A stretch of DNA of 64,000 nucleotides. It comes from Gnetum montanum. Its lineage: Eukaryota > Streptophyta > Gnetopsida > Gnetales > Gnetaceae. Where the stretch lies: NCBI GenBank assembly GCA_015680685.1, contig MNCI01023368.1, forward strand, positions 1-64,000, read 5' to 3'. The stretch's first letter is position 1. Each line of letters opens with the position of its first letter. The translations under genes were made by a program, and so were the position numbers. The notes below the pieces were generated by a model. That model saw only the letters and a list, made by a program, of their open reading frames with translations. It was not told the DNA's origin and searched no databases. This document shows, piece after piece, positions 56,553-64,000 of this stretch.

Positions 56553-58353
56553 TATGATGCTCCAACAAACTCTTGTGCATTTGGGCCCCAAAGGACTTCA
56601 TGCTAAGTATGTTATATATAATAGTAACACTAGGGATTATCATTCCACTAAAGCATAACATCTCAGGAATAGCCAGCTAAAATAGCACTATGAGTCTGCA
56701 AAGGGGAAGTGATTCAATGATTTCCCATTCCTATTGTACCAAAAAGATGGTAGAGAACCCTTCTCTGGGGGCTTTTTATTTAGTGAAATTCCTCTCTTTG
56801 ACTTTGGTGAAGGAGGTTAAAACTAGAACCTACAAGTCAAGATTCATGATTCATAATCTTGGTTCTGGTAAGAATGGATCCAATGAAAAAGGTAGTTCCA
56901 AGGAGGAGAGTCTGGGCAAGGATGTGAACAAGAAACAATATTATGATCATGGCCATGACCACTGAAAAGAGGGTAGCAGGCACCATGATGGTGCTAGTCC
57001 TCCTTGCTCTTCACCTTCATCATCATCATCTTCTTCTTCTAGCTCTAATCACAACTGTAGGGGGAACGACCATGATAAAGATGATTGACAGGACCAAAAT
57101 GATTGAGGGGACCATTAGGAAAGTCAATACCAAGGGCACAGGTATTCAAGAGAGACCCACTTCCATGAACAAAGGGGTAGCAAAGGGCATCGTAGGCATC
57201 AAAATCATGGCCTTAATGAGACTTTGCTTGCTACCTGGAGTATGTTGAACATTACAAAAGGTAGTAGGAATTTCCACAAGGCATCTAAAGGATAGCTGGA
57301 TCAAGAGGCTAGACATGAATAATATCCCTTAATTCGAAGGGGGATATAATTCAGATCTGCAAAACTATCTCCAAGATTTTCAAGATGCATCTGCCTTGCA
57401 AAATATAAAAAATGAGTGGTAAAAACTTAAGTTGTTCCCCAAGACACTCATTAAAGAAGCAGAGAACTATTACTAGTTCTTAGAATTGGAATCTATCATA
57501 TGATGAAGTCCAATCTTAAATTGTTTAATGATAAATATCAAACATACTCTCAAGTGTCCAACTTAAGGAGGTAGATCAAAGGATGAAAACAAGGGACACA
57601 TGAACCCTTGGATGCCACCATCAACTAATACTATTGCTTATTACATAGATGTTCTAGCAATAGTTATTCTCAACTAGACCAACTTTGTCACATTGTAGAT
57701 GGGCTTCAACTAGAAATGAGAAGAACCCTTGGCATCTATGCCCAAGGGCAACTGTTAGAATTAAGCACCTATCAAATCCAAAGATTGATTAAGTAGGTAG
57801 TGAAAGAGGAAGGAGAGTTAAGAAAACTAAGAAAGTGTACAAGAGTACAATCATGATCCTTCCATTCACAAGAGGGAAGTTCAATTTTGTTATAGTGAGG
57901 AAGAATCATCACATAATGAGGTGGTGACTAGGAAAACCTTACCACTTCAAAAATTTCAATCTAAAATTATGACCAAGGTTGATTAGTTATGAGACTCCAT
58001 GGATAGCAAATATCAAGCTATCCTCAAGATTGCTGAAGAGTTCAAAGAACAAGGTAGTGATCATGAGCAAAAGAGGCATAAGGAAGTTGAACATGTTAAT
58101 TAAAGAGGTAAGGGAAAGATTACTACAATAGAGGAAGTTGTGGGAAATGATTAGATTATGATGGTGGATGTAACATCTACCATTATGAATATCCTAAGAT
58201 ATGTTGTCCCATACTGTCACACTTACAAGAGTCTAGGGTATGTGCTTTGAATCCATGACTCACACAAAAACAAACACCCAGAAGATTACCTTATCCTCAA
58301 GGCAATTCTAGGCAATTTCAACAACAACAACAACAACAATATTATCCAAGTCG
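56553..58353 (+). pseudogene. Element E gag, second part
   Basis: Resumes after D with MLQQTLVHLGPKGLHAKYV, then NTRDYHSTKA and a His/Ser-rich linker (56940-57060). Gag-core blocks are recognisable near 57330-57770 (LQDFQDASALQNIKNEW-like, HRCSSNSYSQLDQLCHIVD-like, IYAQGQLLELSTYQIQRL-like). A cluster CNIYHYEYPKICC is at about 58170-58210. A CAA repeat (58318-58340) encodes a short polyglutamine. Ends where G is inserted. Confidence 0.7.
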
Positions 58354-58358
58354 AACTC

Positions 58359-61076
58359 TATAACACCTCGCCTTAGCTTAGGATAAGGTGATGCCTAGGA
58401 TCAAATAATCTTAGCACAAAAGCATGATAACTAAAACATAGAAAAATGATAACTAGAACCAATAATGTGCAGAATACATGATAATACATATCATATTATC
58501 AAAATGCATGTCTCTACATAAAGAAAACTATACACTACTCTGCAAAAATACAAAAACACATAAACCTCATCATCGTATATAGAAGAGTACAAAGAGTTTC
58601 ATACAATGGTAACTAGTCCACACCACTATACATGAAAATATACATCAACCCATCACTAAATATTTTCCCCTCCTCTACCATTCCTCTCTATGCTCATCGA
58701 GGCTCCTGCACCTTTCACTTGTGATTAAATAAAGTTAGTACACAACTGAGTGGGAAGCCTTTACACTTCCCCTGCTAGATGGTTGATAGGTGCTGCACTA
58801 AAGGAGAGGAGTGGGATATAAGGCAACCTGCAATACTATTAGTCTTATGCATGCTCAAAACAACACATCCCATATCATCCATAAAGCTAACATACTATCA
58901 TACAAGCATAGATAAATCCATGGTACAACATCATCTATCATGTCCATGTCATCATACCCATGATATAACATAAATATTCCATAATCCACACAATCATAAT
59001 CCAAATAGAACACCTATTCTCAACAATATGGCTCACAATACTATCACATACATAGCCCACGTGGTTGCTAGCAAATCCATACTCAGTGTAGCATGTGAAA
59101 CATTACCATGAGTACTCATAATAGCCATTGCTTAAAGGTCTTTTATTTCTCCAACCAGTGCTAGGGTTCGCCAACCTATGACCCGCAACCACTAGCCTTC
59201 TAGAGAACTAATGATAGGGATGAACACACCTATGCCATAGACCATCCATAGGGATGACCACACCTATGCTCTCCCACTCTCAAGATGAGGCTTAAGATAG
59301 GAGCCTCATTGATGCATCATAGTGGGGATCAATCCATACTACCTCCAGGGTGCCTCATCACCAACTAGTCCACACCCTCATGCTACCACCACCCACCAAC
59401 GATCATCAAAAGCATCGTTACGAAAACATATACATAGTCCAGCTAGCTTAAGCCAACACATTTCATAAGCACAACACACCCAAACAACATAACCACACAA
59501 ATCCATCCCTAACAGTCATTCCATGAAAACCATACCACGATGCAGCAAAATAACATGAAGATCTTAATATGACAAAAAAATACCATATTTCTCAAAAGAC
59601 ACGTACTTCCATACAAATGACCACTATAATAACCTTCAAAATGAGATATGCCCAAAGATAAAACTAAGTCCATGATTATAAAAAAGTTTCCAAAACAATC
59701 CCAATGATACTAATTTTACCTAAATCAAACTCTTGGAAGCAAAGTTATGCATGTTCAAAGTTTGAGTAATAAAATAATAATTAATTACCACCAGAAAGGC
59801 TTGGAATGCCCAAAAACACTCATGCCCCAATAGGCCATCACAAATAGCACATTCCAATCATACGAGTCTCATCAACATCACATATCATATTCCACAAGTC
59901 CACCTCATACCATACATCCCATATATATTAATAAACAATTCGTAACCAAAATCATACACCTTTGGGAAATATGCAAAATAACATGCCTAAGCTCAAACTT
60001 TGAGCCATCCACCCCACATGCCCCCATCACATGATCATATACACTAATCCAACTCAAAAATATAGGGAAAAGGTAAAGACAATCCAGTAATTAAAATTGT
60101 TGGGGTAGAAAGGTCGAAACCAAGAGAAAATCCTCAAAATTTTGGCAAGACTCTATTTCACTCCCAACAAGTTCTACACCCACATAGATATGACCACAAT
60201 AATCCAAAATCCAAGTTTAGAACATGCAAAAAGCATCCATAAGGCTTAGAATCTAGAAAAAAAAAGAGCAGAAAGAAAAAAGGAAGAAAATAGACTCCTA
60301 TGCATTTCTATCTCTGTATACAGAGAAATAGAGAAAAAACACTCAGATGTGGTAGTGAGAAAAGCAATGGTTAAAAGAAGTAAAAATAATAAAGGAGAAA
60401 AAAAACTATGCTTTTAAGAATATGTTTAAAACAATATACATACATCCTTTGGTTTTCTTCCTTCATGCGCATGTCATGTGCAAATGGACATTACTTTGCC
60501 TTTTTGATTTTTAACTTTATCATTTTTTTTTGTATTTTTCATAAGCCAATAGCTTTTTGTCCTCCGCAACTAATATGGTAAACTTTACTCATGCATAACA
60601 GACATAGCGGGACTCCAAATCAAAATCTGTTTGAACCTACGAGATCCTTATCATACACTCTAATAGACACACCAAGACTCCAAATTAAAATCCGTTTAAA
60701 CCACAAGATCCTTATCATACGCTCTACACATTCACATGCCAAAACCACATTTGCACATCATGCAACATTGTGTTATAGTACAAATGCCTACATACTAAAA
60801 TCACACATAAAGCATAAAAATATACCATATATGTGCTCTTGTACCCTAATCTAACACCCCTGCCAGCAACATCACCTATCTAATACATCACACAGGGCTA
60901 GTGTACATAATCATGTTAGTTAAGCATGTAAAGACATCATAATCATAATATAAAGATGAAGTCTCATAACATATAAAATACATTAACTCATCCCCAACAA
61001 CCCACCGAGACTCCACACATAAGGTATAAATCATAAGCTGATGACTATACCTATTTTCTTGGGATGGGATGCAACA
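58359..61076 (-). repeat. Element G, 3' LTR, 2718 bp
   Basis: Plus strand TATAACACCTCGCCTTAG (outer end, expected TGTAACACC) to GGGATGGGATGCAACA at the polypurine tract, where the minus strand starts TGTTGCATCCCATCCC. No gene inside; short frames at 58779 and 60591 have no domain. Two copies of a GACACACCAAGACTCCAAAT-like motif lie near 60605 and 60665. Confidence 0.8.
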
Positions 61077-61520
61077 CTCTCCCCTCCTTGAGAATCTTTC
61101 TCTTGGAAGATCTTAGGATGAGCTACACACATCTCAGTCTTGACCTCCCAAGTAGCCTCTAAAGCTCCATGTCTACTCCATAAAATTTTGACCATAGGGA
61201 CAACAGTGACAACTTTATTGCATAGCTATTTCACCATATGATCAACAATCTTTAATGGTTGCTCAACATAACTAACATCAAACTGTATTGGTATTCCTAA
61301 ATGGCTAATCACATATTGTTCATCAGGCACATCACGGTGTAGCATAAATACATGAAATACATCATGTACATGTGCCAAATGAGGAGGTAATGCTATCTAA
61401 TAGGCCACTTTCCCAATCTGTTGTAACACCTAAAATGGACCAATGTATCTAGGAGCCAATTTTTCTTTTTGGCCAAATTGAGTAAGGCCTTTCAAAGGAG
61501 AAACACAAAGAAATACATGA
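61070..61520 (-). pseudogene. Element G integrase C-terminus with GPY/F box and chromodomain
   Basis: Reads KGLTQFGQKEKLAPRYIGPF followed by HLAHVHDVFHVFMLH-like residues, the classical GPY/F region, and then VKILWSRHGALEATWEVKTE MC..HPKIF near 61210-61100, the shape of a retroelement chromodomain (VxxLW, EATWE, E.M, P.LF). The chromodomain directs integration to marked heterochromatin in this group. The reading runs a few codons into the LTR. Confidence 0.8.
61077..61090 (-). other. Element G polypurine tract
   Basis: Minus strand CAAGGAGGGGAGAG directly before the LTR start TGTTGCATCC. Confidence 0.8.
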
Positions 61521-61789
61521 TCTCCAGCTGCAAACTCTAGTAGCCTTTGACACTGATTGCCATATGTTTCCTGCCTATCCTATGTAGCTCTCAACATATC
61601 TCAGATTTACTGAATCTGTTTTGTAGTTTGCCTCACCAAATTTATGCGTACCTGCTAATGATCTTCTATGGTATTCCAATATAAAGGTGTTCTACATGGC
61701 CTACCATATAAAATCTCATATGGTGCTACTTGCAAACTCCCTTGATAACTATTGTTATATGAAAATTTAGCTAATGGTAGCATCTGATC

Positions 61790-62330
61790 CTAACCTTCTC
61801 TATACTGCAAAGCATAGGCTCTCAACATGGCTTCTAGAATTTGATTCACCTGTTTAGTTTTACCAATAGTTTGTGGATGATATGCCAAAATTATATTTAG
61901 CTTTGTATCCATCTCCTTCTTACTACCAAAAATTTGACATGAATTGAGCATCTCTATCACTAATAATCCATTATGGCACACCATGTAACCACGCTATCTC
62001 TACAAGAAAGAGATGTGTAGTTTCTACTACACTTACTAATGATCGTGTGGCAAGGAAATGGGCAGACTTTGTCAACAAATCAACAACTACTAAGATAGCA
62101 TCATAGCCACTACGAGCTCATGGAAGACCAACAATGAACTCCATACCAATGACATCCCATTTCCACTGAGAAATGTCATGGGAATGCAAATATCTCATAG
62201 GTCTCTGATGCTCTATCTTCACTTGCTAGAAAATTAAACAACGAGATACATACTCTTCTACATGCCTCTTCATACCAGGCCACTAATACATCCATTGTAA
62301 ATTTTGGTACATTTCTGACTACCTGGATGC
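61790..62330 (-). pseudogene. Element G integrase zinc region and core, catalytic residues altered
   Basis: WPGMKRHVEEYVSRCLIF (HHCC end, second cysteine lost), VKIEHQRP, then [13 protein letters not shown], where the first catalytic aspartate (MDF) is glutamate. IISDRDAQFMSNFW keeps the second aspartate. YHPQTIGKTKQVNQILEAML has lysine where the catalytic glutamate of TERVNQ stands. Two stops lie between these blocks. Confidence 0.85.
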
Positions 62331-62599
62331 ATTTGGTATTTTCTCATATGGGCCTCATCCATCAACTACATTTGGAGAGCTTCTAGAACACATACTCGAC
62401 CATCCATTTGTACGACCATCCATATGTTGCCTTAATGTCTTGCACCAAGGATCATGTTACTCTTGTATCTTCTCTTGCAAATCTAATTGGATTGTTAAGT
62501 TAGTAAGCTTACTCACCACCCTTCTCAATGCATCTACTACTTTGTTAGTCTTGCCAAGCTTGTATTAATAGTGAAATAAGAATTCAAGTAGCTCAACCC

Positions 62600-63997
62600 A
62601 TCTACATTATTGTAGGTTTAACTATGGCTAACTCATAAGATATTGGAGGCTCTTATGATCATTCCAAATAGTCACATGCTCTCCATATAGAAAATGCCAC
62701 CAAAACTTCAATGCAAAGATCATAGCATCCAATTCTAGATCATGCATGGGATATCTCGTTTCATGTGGCTTCAATTGATGGGATGCATAAGCCACAACCT
62801 ATCCATCTTGCATTAACACATAACCAAATCCATCCCCTGAAGCATCAGTACTAACATCATATGGATGTCCTAGTGTAGGAGATATTAGCACTAGAGAAGT
62901 CACCAATTATGCTTCAACTCTTCAAATGCAGCCTAACCAGTTGGGCCCTAAGTAAAGTTGGCCTCTTTTCTCAACAATTGGGTCAAAGGAGATGTTATGC
63001 AAGAGAAATGTTACACAAAGCTTTAGTAATATCCTACTAACCCAAGAAGCTTTGTACCTCCACTACTGATTGTAGCCTAGGCCAAGCATGGACAACTGCA
63101 ATCTTTGTAGGATCCACAAAGATACCAACTCCAGACACCACATGTCCTAAGAACTAAATCTCTGATTAACAAAATGAACACTTGGATGGCTGAGCATACA
63201 GTTGGTGCTCCCTCAAAGTCTAGAAAACTATCCACAACTACTCTATATGAAATTGCTCATTAGGAGAATATACTAAGATATCATCAATGAACACAATCAC
63301 AAACTAATCTAGGAATGGACACAGCACACTGTTCATGAGGTGCATGAAAAATATTGGTGCATTTCTCAATCCAAAGGGGAGCACCAAAAACTCATTGTGA
63401 CCATACCATCTTCTAAATGCTATCTTTGACATATCCTACTCACAAACCCACACTTGATGATACCCAGACTTAAGATCAATACATAAGCTCCTCAAGGTTG
63501 ATCCAACAAGTCATCAATGAGTGGTAGAGGATATCTATTTTTCATAGTCACTTGATTTAACTACTTATATTCTATGCATAACTACATACCCCCATCCTTA
63601 TTTTTAACAAATAGCATAAGTGCACCCCATGATGATACACTGGGGCAAATAAGGCCTTTATCCAACAATTCCTATAGTTGAATCTTTAGCTCTACTACCT
63701 CAATGAGAGACATCTTATGGGAAGCCTTTGAAATAGGCTCTACACTAGGTTTAAGTTTAGTCTTAACCTCAATCCCTCGCCTAGGTGGCAAACCTAGTAA
63801 TTCAAACTAGAATACATCAAGGAATTCATGAACCACAAGAATTTGATCTCCACCATATCTGTTTTATAGATTGTAGCCACAAAGCATGCATGCCCTTTTT
63901 CAAGCATCCTATGATACATCTGAGAGGAGACTAAATCTAGGTGCATAGTCCTCAAATAAGTTTGTACCTCAATCGAAGCACCATCAACATATTGCAA
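62600..63997 (-). pseudogene. Element G reverse transcriptase and RNase H
   Basis: The protease end lies at the right edge (MQYVDGASIEVQTYLRTMHL). The RT shows KNKDGGM, LCIEYK and LNQVTMKNRYPLPLIDDLLD, then an intact catalytic box VIVFIDDILVYS at about 63252-63300 and KCSFC, FLGHVVSGVGIFVDPTKI. RNase H pieces follow to about 62600 (SPTLGHPYDVSTDASG-like near 62850, TLRLHDLELDAMIFALKFW-like near 62720). Stops in several places. Confidence 0.82.
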
Positions 63998-64000
63998 TTG

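Larger units (their letters stand above)
50311..58358 (+). mobile_element. Gypsy element E, inserted in F, interrupted by D and G
   Basis: 5' LTR 50311-51147, primer site from 51148, gag from about 51308. Gag is cut at 51499 by element D and continues from 56553 to 58353, where element G cuts it again. The 3' part is outside the window. Confidence 0.75.
58359..64000 (-). mobile_element. Chromovirus-type Gypsy element G (Tekay/Del-like), right part outside window
   Basis: The 3' LTR is at 58359-61076, then on the minus strand chromodomain, integrase C-terminus with GPF box, integrase core, RNase H and RT, up to the protease end at the right edge. Chromodomain plus LTRs of 2.7 kb point to the Tekay/Del lineage. 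The left flank is AACTC (58354-58358) in gag of element E; the partner would lie past 64000. Many in-frame stops. Confidence 0.85.

Noticed and set aside
58319-58340. CAA microsatellite as a separate feature
   Set aside because: It encodes glutamines within gag of E; mentioned there only.
60591-60854. Plus-strand open frame with two related histidine-containing blocks
   Set aside because: Lies in the LTR of G and results from a short duplicated motif; no domain and no support for translation.
1-64000. CRISPR arrays, bacterial operons, prophage, toxin or defence cassettes
   Set aside because: None present; the gene content and repeats are those of plant nuclear DNA.

Overview
This is plant nuclear DNA, most likely from a large, repeat-rich genome. 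A gymnosperm such as a conifer is my best guess, but nothing here fixes the species. The signs are AT-rich intergenic sequence, degraded LTR retrotransposons nested in one another, plant-type primer-binding sites (initiator tRNA-Met for Copia, tRNA-Asp type for Gypsy), a chromodomain Ty3/Gypsy element with 2.7 kb LTRs, and fragments of resistance-gene (NLR) type. There is no bacterial-type operon, no recognisable tRNA or rRNA gene, and no CRISPR array. I see no clearly intact host gene.

Layout. 1-3.6 kb: decayed Ty1/Copia element on the minus strand (gag, protease, integrase), running off the left edge. 3.6-6.8 kb: AT-rich sequence with a weak RPW8-like coding fragment and several tandem duplications. 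6.8-9.65 kb: an unrecognised host coding region split by a 2.0 kb Copia element (6901-8903, duplication GTATT) whose left part has been inverted in place. 10.85-27.4 kb: pieces of an NLR-like gene (NB-ARC GLPL region, a middle exon, an LRR exon) broken by two related Gypsy elements, A (11290-about 18362) and B (20623-27220, duplication GCTGG). A and B carry gag, protease and the integrase C-terminus but no reverse transcriptase, RNase H or integrase core, so they look like a non-autonomous family. B holds a 230-N assembly gap.

28.0-41.9 kb: Gypsy element C (28010-41916, duplication CCTAT), complete in structure, Athila/Tat-like, minus strand. It has gag, protease, RT, RNase H, integrase and a further decayed ORF between pol and the 3' LTR. 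That ORF is preceded by what looks like a second copy of the LTR promoter. 42.7-43.8 kb: Copia RT/RNase H relic. 46.5-64 kb: a nest of Gypsy elements. F (plus) is entered by E (plus); E's gag is split by D (minus, 51505-56547, duplication GTTTC) and again by chromovirus G (minus, from 58359 past the right edge).

None of the retroelement ORFs is intact. Many stops are C-to-T changes on the coding strand, as expected for silenced, methylated DNA. The most interesting signals are the inverted Copia element, the shared deletion in A and B, the dyad plus TATA promoter module of the C/D/E LTRs with its internal copy in C, and the interrupted NLR-like gene. Positions without an exact boundary are approximate and marked as such.
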